A stretch of 64,000 bases of DNA from Capsicum annuum (taxonomy: Eukaryota; Streptophyta; Magnoliopsida; Solanales; Solanaceae): NCBI RefSeq assembly GCF_002878395.1, contig NC_061115.1, positions 55,887,034-55,951,033 of the forward strand, given 5' to 3'. Position 1 is the first letter of the stretch, and each line of letters opens with the position of its first letter. Positions 12,141-22,311 of this stretch are shown in pieces. The notes beneath the pieces were generated by a model that saw only the letters and a list, made by a program, of their open reading frames with translations, was not told the DNA's origin and did not search any database. Both the position numbers and the translations under genes were made by a program.

Positions 12141-12793
12141 TATATAATTACATGGACCTCAACAAGCGGTGTGGTGCTGTCAATTATCTGAAAATCCTAA
12201 AAAGGATAATAATAATGCAAAAGCTGGAATTGTTAACATACTTAGTACGGGGATTAGGTGTGCTTTCAATTACTAGCTGAAAAGATAATAATAATTCATT
12301 CTGGTCCCCCTGCTTGCTGTTAATAAAATACGTAAAATAAAATAAAACAAAGTTGTTCCTCAAGGTTATGACTGATCAGCTATAAAAATAAAAATAAAAA
12401 ATTATTCAAGTACGGAGCATCTACTTTTCTGGATAAATTAGTCCACTTTAATGAGCAGATGTTTCGCATGATTAACTTTCTATCCACTCTCAATTTAACA
12501 ATTTGAATCTTTATAATATTTTTAGGGTAAAGTTTGGTGGGAAAGAAAAGTTTTTTTAGAGAAAGTATCTTCTCAGAAAATATTTTCTTTTGAATAAAAA
12601 AGTTAATCTTCTACATTCTTTTTGATATTTGGTAAGCAAATTAAAATATTTATATATAAGTTAGAAGCGAAAGTGGGTGGCCTTTTAGGGACGGAGCTAT
12701 CTTTATCCGAGGGAACATAAATCGACACTTCTTCACTGCAAAATTTTTTCTATAATCTATAATCTATAATGTATTTATAATTTATATTTATAA
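12141..12793. other. AT-rich DNA, no gene seen
   Basis: Intergenic-type sequence with short 'tataatcta' reiterations near 12,750-12,800. No coding or RNA gene signal. Confidence 0.5.
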
Positions 12794-12900
12794 TCTATAA
12801 TATATTAAAAGTGTGAAAATCCTTAAAAAGTGATTTAAACTTGTTGCCCTTTTAGTACTTTATAATAGACAAAACTGCCATTAACTATTTTCTAAAATTA
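12794..12900 (+). mobile_element. Helitron-like 5' terminus
   Basis: It begins TCTATAATATATTAAAAGTG after an A and continues into a block resembling 'aactt.ttgccctt..agta..ttataatagacaaaa'. The same block recurs near 13,750, 14,950, 41,290, 42,780, 43,140, 45,720 and 46,060, in both orientations. A TC start after A, shared by several copies with no TIR, fits Helitron 5' ends. No matching 3' end was assigned to this copy. Confidence 0.4.
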
Positions 12901-12961
12901 TTATTAATGTTATAAATGTATTTACATTATACTGAATGTTTATCAAGATCTAATAAGATAT

Positions 12962-13106
12962 ACTCCCTGCGTTTAAAAAAGAATGACCTACTTTCCTTTT
13001 TGAGCTGTTTAAAAAAGAATAACCTCTTTCCTTTTTTGGCAACCTCAAACTTCTGAAATTCCAATAATACCCTTGCTATCATTTTCAATATTCACCAAAC
13101 ATGGAC
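12962..13106. mobile_element. MITE fragment interrupted by the hAT-like element
   Basis: It starts 'actccctgcgtttaaaaaag' with two tandem 'aaaaaagaatgacct' and 'aaaaaagaataacct' blocks. This is the terminal wording of a common plant 'ctccctccgttt' MITE family. The matching far end was not recognised beyond 15,389, so the copy is probably truncated. Confidence 0.4.
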
Positions 13107-13749
13107 CCACTAACTAGGGGTGTACATAGGTCGGATTATTTCGATTTTTTATTAAAATATAATCAAACCAATAATGTTGGTTTTCTAAATCTATAAACCA
13201 AATCAAACCAATATACAATCGGTTTTTTAATTTTGATTTTAGTCGGATTTTTTTTGATTTTTTCGGTTTTTCAATTTTCTCAGTTTTTCAATTTTCTCAG
13301 TTTTTTTACAAGTATAATGTGATTGAAGAAAAAATTAGCGGTTTTCACTAAAAAAATTAAAAAAAAATCGTCATAGAGTAGTTCCAATAAAAATTAAGTT
13401 GGCAAATTACTAAGACGTTTAAACTACTATCTCTCAAAGTAATATTATGTGGATACCTAAGTAGTTCAATTTCTAAGTTACTAGTCACAGTAACTTGTCT
13501 GAAAGTTTCCTTCATATAAAATGTGAGCACACAAAAGAATGAAGAATTGGAGACAACTTATTAAAAACTTTACTCCATAAAGTAATTAATTATAACATAA
13601 TTCCATGAAAAAAAAAAAACAGAAACAAACCTAAATCACAACTTGACAAATGAGAAAAGTAAGATAAAAGTAAGATGAGAAAATAATGAGAACTCTCTGA
13701 AAACTTGGAAAGTGAAATGTAAAAAGTGAAGCAATTAAAGAGTTTTGAT

Positions 13750-13860
13750 TATTTAAAATTAGATGATTTTGTCTATTACAACATTTTTTAATGAAGAGCA
13801 AAAAATTTAAATCACTTCTCAAAGATCCTTCACACTTTAATAAAATAGTGCAAACATAAC
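13750..13860 (-). mobile_element. Helitron-like 5'-terminal block (inverted)
   Basis: Read on the minus strand it gives 'tattaaagtgtgaaggatc...ttgctcttcattaaaa...acaaaatc', the same block as at 12,794 and 45,722. It is a degenerate fragment inside the hAT-like element. Confidence 0.35.
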
Positions 13861-14944
13861 ATATATTTTATTAAAATATTTAATAAATTTTCAATTCTTA
13901 AATATTGAAAAAATAATTTTGTCTAAAGCAGACACTTTTAACTAAGGATAAAAAGTTCAAATATTTCTGAACACCGAATCAAATAAAAACGAAGTTGAAA
14001 GAAAACGAACCAAACTAAAATAGTTTGATTTGGTATTCGATGTCTACTTTTTAAAATTGTAAATTAAAGAATTGAATTGAAATTTGATAAAATCGAATCA
14101 AAGAGCAGAACGTGCACTTCTAATCAACGCCTTAACAACATAAATCATACTAATATGAATGAGAAATAATTTTTTTTTTTTTAAAATATACCTTTAAATC
14201 CTCTCGTAATCGGCACGAAGTCTCAACCACACAATCACATAATTTTTCGTTACATGCACATCATGCGAAAGCTAACAATTGAAATTACAATAAATCATAC
14301 GATAAAAAAAACGTTAATTAAAGATGCATAATATTTAATATTGTTGACCTACAAATTTAAAACTAATATCAAAGAACATAAAACTAATCTTCTCTTGAAC
14401 ATACTCTTTAAGAATGAAAGTGTGAATGTTATTCTATTATTTATTGGAAAAAAGAAATGCTCAATATATAGATGTACAATTTTTTTTTCCTTTTAAGAAA
14501 GAGTTGATGAAATATGGAAGAAATCTAATCTAATTTGAGAAACTTTTTCATAAAAAAAATAATTATTATAGAAAATCAAGACAAACGAAACTTTAAAGAA
14601 AAGAAAATTAAGGACTCCTAATTAAATCAAAAACCATACTTAAAAGAAAGAAATTAGGTCGTATGCTAACTACAATTTGACACTACTTATTTTTTTTCTT
14701 TTTGAGGTTGGGACGTGTTTTTTTAGTAAAAATAGTTAAATAATAATTTGATAAACTAATAAAAATTCGTTTCTTATTATGTATTTAAAACTTTTTAAAA
14801 TTTAATACTTATTAAAATTTTCTTATTCTAAGGCTTTTATATTTGCTTCTAGATTTTTCAAATCTTATTAAAATCAAATTTAGTTGTTTTATAATTCTTA
14901 AACTAATGAAAAAAGTATCAGTTGTCATTAATTCTGACAACTTC

Positions 14945-15036
14945 TAACAAGAAAAAGTAGCGAAAACTTTTAATGAAGGGCAAAAAGTTCAAACGACATT
15001 TCTAAGGCCCTTCGCATTTTTAATATATTATATAGA
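14945..15036 (-). mobile_element. Helitron-like 5' terminus (inverted)
   Basis: On the minus strand it begins TCTATATAATATATTAAAAA and continues into 'ttgaactttttgcccttcattaaaag'. It is another copy of the recurrent 5'-terminal block. Confidence 0.4.
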
Positions 15037-15396
15037 TATAGATATTGTGCTTTGTATTAATTTGTTATTAATGAAAAAAATACTATAATTAAAGGCTCAA
15101 AAATATATATCTATTTTCTGAATATAAAAAAATAATAAAAGTGATTAGAAAGTAGATTATAAGTAATATTTTTTTACGTATAAAAAATTAAAATTATATA
15201 CGTATTACGTCGGTTCGGTTTGGGTTCGGTTTGATTTTATTTTTTCTAATACCAAATCAAACCAAGAATGATTGATTTTTTTTTGCCAACACCAAACCAG
15301 TCAAACCAAATCATAAGTTATTTTTTTCCTAGGTTTGGTTTGATTTATCGGTTCGATTTGACTTAACGGTTCGGTTTATACACCCCTACCACTAAC

Positions 15397-16655
15397 ATAG
15401 AAATATGTCAGGTTAATTTTTTTTTAATGAATAGAAAATTCACAGAAATTTCAAAATATGCAACTCGTCAAATCACATTAATGTTGTCACTTTAAACTTT
15501 TCTTAATTTTTTATTCTTTTCCTAAATTTTATGTTTTTCCTTTTTTCCAGTGCAATTCTCCTTTCTTGGCCAGTTGCAACATATAGCTTCAACAAAGAAT
15601 TTTCTTAGCAGTGTTGCTTATATTAAGCGTCGATCACAATTGAATTAGTACAAAAAAAAAGAGTATATATAAGGACATTAAAGAACAGAGTAATACTCAT
15701 ATGCACAATCTTTTCATGCACAACTTTAAATTTAGGACTTTATACAAAAAAAAAAAAAAAAACCCATCAATATATAGGAGTTTATCCTCAAAAAAAGTCT
15801 TCTACATATAGGAATTTATGAGTACTACACAAAAAAGAGATCATCTACATCCAGGAGCTTATACCAAGAAGAGGTCATTTACAAGTAGTAGGAGTTTATA
15901 CAAAAAAGATGCAAGATGCTCAAGGCAACAAAAGAGAAAATCAGTAAACTTTAAAAATAGATGGTACTTCTACTGGGATTGACATACATATATCCCATAT
16001 CAGTATGTTATTATTAATATTTTGATCGTGCAGGCCAATAATCTTATTCAGTATGTTATTATTAATATTTTTTAAAATTATTTTCTTGAATCTATGATAA
16101 GTGATATTCAAATCTCGTCGCTTTTGATTGTCTAGATTAATAACCTTATTCAGTATGTTATTATTAATATTTTGTTTTTATCTTTTTGAATAAAAGTAGG
16201 GTAACTTCTCAAACGAAAGTTTGCTTCATAAATTGATTGCTACAATACATATATACATGATTCATTGTGCATCGATTTAGTTTAAGGATATGTAAGTACA
16301 CTACAACACTAACTAGCTATTAGTACTTTAAAAAGTACTTTTAGGCAAGTACGAGGCGAACATAGTAAAATTATACCGAAACAATTAGGAGTAAAAATAT
16401 CATAAGGACATTGACTAATATTATTATCATGGATTTGATTATTTACTCTTTACTACCCTACATGGATAGATTGGATTTCTTCTAAAACCTTGTTATAATA
16501 CATTATTTTGCCACACATTTTATTTTATTATACTATATGTTAATATGACAGGTTAGGTATTTGTATTCACAAAGTACTTGATAAGATCAAAAAAATGCTT
16601 CAACACAACAGAGAGGTTCGTGTCTTCTGGAATTTTCCCATATGTATATATATAT
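15397..16655. other. AT-rich DNA with short repeats, no gene seen
   Basis: No coding signal. Degenerate ~48-bp reiterations around 'ctacatataggagtttat' lie at about 15,770-15,905. Three exact copies of 'cagtatgttattattaatat' occur at 16,001, 16,049 and 16,151. Confidence 0.55.
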
Positions 16656-16664
16656 ATATACATA

Positions 16665-16800
16665 GACGGAATAAATATACAGGTCTTTTAAATATTTTAC
16701 TTTTCCCTTATAGGCACCTAAATTAAGAAAGGTACCTATTGAACCCTTTACTCCTTCAGAAATGATTTCAATTGAGCCCAATTCTCTGGCGTGGCAGTTT
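16665..16800. repeat. Left TIR of MULE A
   Basis: It holds the shared family blocks read inwards: 'cttttccc.tatagg..cc', 'ggtacctattgaaccctttactcctt' and 'atttcaattgagcccaatt'. The complements are found at 22,190-22,311 and in the ends of elements B and C. Confidence 0.85.
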
Positions 16801-17074
16801 CCGTGTATTCAAGTCTGGGAGGCGCATGAAATATCATGGAACCAACTTATGTGGAACCCAACGGATCTTTTATCCTCTTTTTATACCCAATTTCTTTTTT
16901 AAAAAAAACCCTAATTCCCACTTTCTTCCTCTTTTTATACTCAATTCTTAATATCCACCATTTTTGTCTCCTAAATTCTCCTTCTCCTCTTAAATTTTTT
17001 TCAGCCTTTTCTCTTGCTCCGCTTAAACTCTCCTACTCTTATTAATTTCTTCCTCTCACTCGTTTTAAGTAGTA

Positions 17075-17664
17075 ATGTCCAATTCATCTTTTTCATTGTC
17101 TTCATCTTCTTCAATTCCAAAAGGAGTATGTTTATGTGGGGTGAAAGCTGAAATTAAGACCTCGTGGACACAACTCAACACTGGTCGGAGATTCTTTTGA
17201 TGCAAAACTTTAAAGGTATTCATCTTTTACTGCTTCATTGGATGAAATTCAATTACTTTGATTAGTGGATACAGTTTTTTAGTTTGATTTTTTCTTTAAA
17301 CCTGTTGCCGGGAGGTGGATACAATTACTTTGATTGGTATGATGATGAAATGCCTCCTCAAGCAAAGAGGGTGATGTGGGTTTTATTAAAAAAAGTCAAA
17401 TCATTTGAAGAAGAGAGGAATCGATCAAGAAAATTTAAAGTGATATGCATTGGGGCGATTGTGATTTTGGCTACATGGAATTTTTTCAAAAAAATGTTCT
17501 TAGATTTTGACAAATATTGGCTTAGGTTTCTTATACATGGGACTATTTTGATTTGGCTAATTCTGAAATATATTAGTTGTATTGGGACTATTTTGCTTTG
17601 GCTTTCTTTTTGTAGTGGTATTGTTGTGTATGAAACAATTAAAAGGAATGAAGATAAGTTGTGA
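17075..17664 (+). pseudogene. GRF-type zinc-finger/transmembrane protein gene of MULE A (broken)
   Basis: A two-exon gene in the position of the second gene of a MULE, convergent with the transposase. Exon 1 (17,075-17,214) encodes a Ser-rich start, then C-x-C-G, the phrase TSWTQLNTGRRFF and a C. Exon 2 (from about 17,308) encodes the GGxNYFDWYDDEM part, a basic stretch and two hydrophobic helices before the stop at 17,662. C-x-C, GRRFF and GG(C)NYFDW are the marks of a GRF zinc finger, a small nucleic-acid-binding fold known in plant proteins with a C-terminal membrane anchor. Breaks: TGA right after GRRFF, the last zinc-ligand Cys changed to Tyr in GGYNYF, and the 3' splice site changed from tag to ttg. 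Copy B keeps the Cys and the acceptor. What the protein did for the element is unknown. Confidence 0.8.
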
Positions 17665-18076
17665 AATGTTACTCTCTTACTATGTTTTGATTTTTCTTTA
17701 CTGTTGTAATTGGATTAGTTAGATTACTGTACTCTATTTTTTTAGAGTTCAAATGATTCATTTAAATGATTCAAAGTTGTCAAATGTTTAACACAAAAGG
17801 CACCACCATTCAATAATTATATAAAGCACAAGAGCACAAGTGCAACTGATTGATATTTTAAACACAATAATCTACCATTCAATTGTTCAAAATGAGCTCC
17901 AACCATACATCAAGTGTTCATCCAAAACTAATCAGAATCTTCATAAACCCCAATAAAATACCAAAGTAGCCATACAACTAATCACCATACTATACATTGT
18001 ACTAAAAACATAATTAATTCAACAACTTCATATTCCTCCTGGTGCGCTAGAACTTTCAAGTTGGCTTCTTTTTTGA
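17665..18076. other. Intergenic 3'-3' region between the two MULE A genes
   Basis: About 410 bp between the stop codons of the two convergent genes, AT-rich and presumably holding both polyadenylation regions. The equivalent in copy B is 38,746-39,170. No further gene is seen. Confidence 0.6.
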
Positions 18077-21000
18077 CTAACTCATACTCTGCAATTGAGA
18101 AGTTGTGATAGCATTCTTTCCCTTCTTCTTTATTTCTCGAGGCTTATAACCAATATCAATATTTGTTTGAGTTGCATCTTTGTAAACACCTGGAGTGACA
18201 ACCGTTTCACCTCTAGTTCTAGGCTGTATAAAATGAAGTAAAATTAGATTTGTCAAAAGATAATTATAAATTACATGAATTGAAGTTGTAATTCACACTT
18301 ACATTTAATGTTTTACTACCACTCATTTGATCAGTGTAGATACCAAATCCTACTGTCTTAGATCTCTTTTGTCCTACTGATGATGTTGATGCTCCAATGG
18401 TCCTTTTTTGCCCAAGTTGCTGATCAGATACACTTTTTTTCCTCTACCTCTGCCAGTGCCTCTTCCAGATCCTTTACCTTTGCCAGCTCTCCTACCTTTG
18501 TCAGTGACTCTATCTCTACCTCTACCTCTACCTCTTCCAGCTGGCTACACTCTTACAACTGCTGAGGTATCAACACACATAGAACTGCTGAAGCTTAGTT
18601 GCTGGCTGAAACTTTATGGCATGCTAGAGCTTGGTGTTTAGCTGAAGCTTGGTGGCCTGCCAGAGCTTGGTAGCTGGCTAAGGCTTATTGGCCTGCTGGA
18701 TCTTGGTGTCCTGCCAGAGCTTGGTGGCTGGCTGAAGCTTGGTGGCCTACTAGAGCTTGGTGGTTGGCTGAAGCTTGGTGGCCTGCTAGAGCTTGGTGGC
18801 CTTCTAGAACTTGTTGCCTGGCTAAAGCTTCCAGGTTATCCCATTCCATCCTAACAATAAAGGATATGAAATATATATTATAAATATCAGAATTTAACCA
18901 TTGAATTAAAAGATATGAGTGCATTACTTGAGCTTTACAGAGAGTTCTGTTATGACCAATTTGATGACATTTGGAGCAAGAAATTTCCAGTCCTTTCCTG
19001 GATAGCTTCCCATACTTCTTTTTAGGCTTATTCTTACCTTTTTTTTTAATTCTTTCCTGGTCTGCCAGGCATTGGTCTAGGATCAGAAAGATCAATCACT
19101 ACACCACTTGTGTTAGGCCACATTTTCATATTAGGTATTGGCTGAAGAAAGTAGTCATAAGCCTTCAAGAATATATCTTTCTTATACCACTCTTCCACAT
19201 AAAATTCAGGCTCTATACCTTTATACTGATAAGCCAATACAACATATTGACATGGTATGCCTCTTAATTGCCAGCTTCTACAAGTGTAAGTCCTTGCCCT
19301 AATATCAACTATATGCCTATAAGGACCATCTAAAATTTCATACCCAATCTGTCCATTGAACCTAACTACACAATTTCTAGCCATATCTTTGTTTTCTTCA
19401 AGTACTAGCAAAGCCATAGGAGAGATGTCTAAAATCCAGGTATCAACAAACTTCCTTATTTCAACATTTCTATCCATTATCTTATGTCTAATCTCCTCTA
19501 ACATACTGATTATAGATTTATTTCTAGCAGCTAAAATCCATGAATTAAAAGTCTCACACATATTTTTCTCAACAATGTCACATTTAGAATACTCCCTAAA
19601 ATATGCATTGCACCATGATTTTTTTCATAATGTAATATGTCCTCATAAATATCCTTACCAAGTTGACTGAGTTTGCCCATCTCATCCAAAAAGTTCACTT
19701 CAAAAATGGATTTAGTACACCTTCAAAATTATTTTCTTTTTTCTTCTCCTCTCTAGATTTGATGCCAATTAGACCAGATGTATCTTGCACACCACCTCAT
19801 TTCACAATCTGATAGCAACTCAAGTATAGTAGGTACAAGACCCTACATCAGCATAAATATAAAATCAAAACATAAAATATATGAACATGGATTGTATAGT
19901 AAATAAATAGAAGACATCAAAATTAAAGTTTAAAAAGTAGACTAACCTTTTGCATATCTGACATGACAGTCAGCCCATGTCTAGTGCCTAAGTTCAAATC
20001 TTGAATCAAGTGGTTAATGAAGAAACTCCAGCTATGTTTTGTCTCTTGATCAACCACTGCCCCAGCTATTAGATACATTTGATTATTTCCATTTCTCCCA
20101 ACTGCAACTAACAATTTACCCTTGCAAGAACCTTTCAAGAAACAACCATCTAACCCAATAATTTTTCTGCACCCTGCCAGCCAGCCTCTCTTTAATTCAT
20201 CAAAGCACAAATAAAAATAAACATATAGATTTTTTCCAAGCTGAGACTCTCTATCTATGCTCACCCAACAAGAACTGCCAGGATTAGTATGTTTTATCAT
20301 GTCTGCATAGTCACACAACCTTGAAAATTCCATCTTTCAATCACCCAAGAATTCTTTAATGATTCTATGCTTTGCCTTGCTACAAACAGTTTTTCCCACA
20401 TACAAACTCAATTTTTTTGTCACCAATTCCTGAATTTCCCACAGGTTTATATAAGGTTTTAAAATTATTTCATCCTTGAACTTACTTGTAATAAACTTAG
20501 ATATGCATAATTTGTTTTTTGTAGTAGTAGTGCATACATGTACAGGATAGTAGTTCTTGACAACAAAGTCACCAGAATGCTTATCAATACTAGCAAACAA
20601 CAACCATTTATATTTCTTGTCCTCACACCTAACTCTAACTCTATGTTTCTTATTAGGCTTAAGCTTCAATCTAACTTTGTATTCAACAGCATACTCAGCC
20701 ACAACCTTTCTAAATTGCTTAGTATTTTCAAATATCATACCAAGCTCAAATATAGCCATAACACAATCAGGATCAAATCTTACCTTTTTACTTTTCCTTC
20801 TTGCTGGTAAATCAACATCCCTGACAGCTTCAGGTTCCAGTCCATCAGCACTGTTATCACAATCAACTTCTGAGCTATCTATATACTCTTCATCTCCCCC
20901 TAATCTTCCACTGTATTTAGCAGCCTTATTCCTTCCAATATCTTCAAATCCCCTATCAACACCTGCTGATCCAAGTTTTATTTCTTTATTTTGGATAGGT

Positions 21001-21650
21001 TTCTTTTGTTTCACACAGTTTCTCCTTTCATTTCTAAGAGTTCTTAATTCTTCATCAACCTCAGAATTATCATCTTCTAGTATATTAAACTCTTGAGAAT
21101 CAGCACTACTATCAAGATCTGTTTCAGCCCCTTTTAGATATGAGAGTTCATCTGCACCAGATTCTATATCTATGTTGTCAGTTTGGGTAGGTTCCTCATG
21201 TAACCCTTCAACATTAATATCATGAACTATTGATATGTTATCACCCACATTACAATTTTCTCTAACTACATTACTACTTTGATCACCTACTGTACCACAA
21301 AAAAAACCAGATGGGACCCCATCTTCTATTACTTCTACCTCATCCACAATATGGTTCACATACAAGTCTAAAAAGTCTCTATCTTCTAGGTCTTCAACAA
21401 GACTTACCAAAGTTAAGTCATTTTCTACTTCAATAAAGACTTTCTTTTTAGGGTCTTTAAAGTAGAACCCACCAACAATCATATACCCAAATTCTTTAGT
21501 ATAATAAAATAACTCGAATATAGAAAAGTGGTCCTTGTCCATACTTACATAATCCACCTCACTTTCTCCTATGTAGCGTGGACCATATTCTTTATCAGAA
21601 ACAAACTTACCACCGTGGTGAAAACAAGTTGTAATAATAATATTAGCCAT
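18077..21650 (-). pseudogene. MuDR-type MULE transposase of copy A (broken)
   Basis: Cut-and-paste transposase of the Mutator family. From the start codon (21,648-21,650) it encodes: a PB1-like N-terminal domain (HHGGKF...EYGPRYIGES); a long acidic linker; the MuDR DNA-binding domain (about 20,400-20,760); the MULE catalytic core with GLDGCFLKGSCKG and, after an intron, the xSDxQKGL motif carrying the second Asp; a SWIM zinc finger (CRSWQLRGIPCQYVV, about 19,250); a CCHC knuckle CSKCHQIGHNRTLC (about 18,945); a Ser/Pro/Gln repeat tail; a GR-rich patch; and a last exon. Introns with GT/AG ends: 19,843-19,946, 18,851-18,927 and 18,224-18,302. Breaks: TGA for a Trp at about 20,335, a stop near 19,765, a frameshift near 19,050 and several stops in the tail. 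Homology is clear; activity is lost. Confidence 0.92.
18600..18850 (-). repeat. 36-bp tandem repeat encoding the Ser/Pro/Gln tail of transposase A
   Basis: On the minus strand the units alternate PPSSSR and PPSFSQ (12 residues, 36 bp), about seven copies, followed by a GR-rich stretch. The same array lies at 37,960-38,240 in copy B with a different pattern of units. Confidence 0.8.
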
Positions 21651-22189
21651 CAGATTCCTAAAACAAAACCCCAAAAATACCTAACAAGTTATGAATAGTA
21701 AAAATCCTAAAAAAACCCTAGCTTTTTTTGGATATTTCCAAACTAACATTACTAACGTAATATACTAACAAAGAACTAATAAACCATTTACAACAACAAT
21801 ACATGACAAAAATATGATAATATTGACATTTGAAACATACCTGAGTGCGATTCAAACACAAAACAGCAATAATTCTTGAGATCCAACTCCAGATTCTTTG
21901 CAACCAGTAATGAAATATTGAAATCAGTGTCAAAATTGAACTAATCACTCAAAAACACTATGTAACTTTTCATTATACAACAGACGAAGCATAAATTAGT
22001 AGTATTAGGAGTGAAAATGCGATTTTATATTTTCTGATAGATTTGGGGATGGGTATGAGGGATTTGACGTTATAAGGGGGGAAATGAAATGGAAATTATA
22101 TTTATGTATTAATTAAAAGAAAAGGTGAGGTGTAAAATATAATTTGTTATAATTGGTCAAAATTTACATGTAGGCAGTGACTACATACA
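21651..22189. promoter_or_regulatory. 5' leader/promoter region of transposase A
   Basis: About 540 bp between the start codon and the right TIR, matching 35,015-35,529 in copy B. It contains an apparent leader intron: on the minus strand 'actcag|gtatgtttcaa' near 21,840 is a good splice donor. As in MuDR, the TIR itself probably carries the promoter; that is inference. Confidence 0.45.
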
Positions 22190-22311
22190 CGCTCTTCACG
22201 TTAAAAAAGAAGGCTTTAAAAAAGTGTCACATCGAACAATTGGGCTCAATTGAAACCATTTGTGAAGGGGTAAAGGATTCAACAGGTATCTCTGTCTTAG
22301 TTGAGGTGTCT
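22190..22311. repeat. Right TIR of MULE A, inner part
   Basis: It contains 'aattgggctcaattgaaacca', 'ggggtaaaggattcaacaggta' and 'cttagttgaggtgtct', complementary to the left TIR. The TIR breaks off at 22,311 where the LTR retrotransposon begins and resumes at 32,930. Confidence 0.88.

Larger units (their letters stand above)
13115..15388. mobile_element. Non-autonomous hAT-like element, 2.27 kb
   Basis: The element starts TAGGGGTGTACA and ends TATACACCCCTA. Beyond these tips the arms hold complementary 'tcggtt/aaccga' and 'tttgatt/aatcaaa' runs. A perfect 8-bp direct repeat, CCACTAAC, flanks it (13,107-13,114 and 15,389-15,396). Short CAGGGGT-like TIRs with an 8-bp TSD are typical of the hAT superfamily. 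No transposase is encoded: the interior is AT-rich and contains Helitron-like blocks (about 13,750-13,860 and 14,945-15,036, minus sense), probably later insertions. Confidence 0.85.

Noticed and set aside
16836..17045. 69-codon frame starting MEPTYVEPNGSF, with a counterpart at 39,805-39,993
   Set aside because: It lies in the presumed leader of the GRF gene, is conserved only because the element copies are alike, and differs by frame-affecting changes; at best an upstream ORF.
18971..19670. Plus-strand reading frames opposite the transposase
   Set aside because: Antisense shadows of the MULE transposase exons; no splice or family support.
20538..21096. Ser/Leu-rich plus-strand frames of 90 and 179 codons, repeated on the minus strand at 36,232-36,640
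   Set aside because: Complement of the transposase DNA-binding domain and acidic linker; acidic codons read backwards as Ser/Leu.
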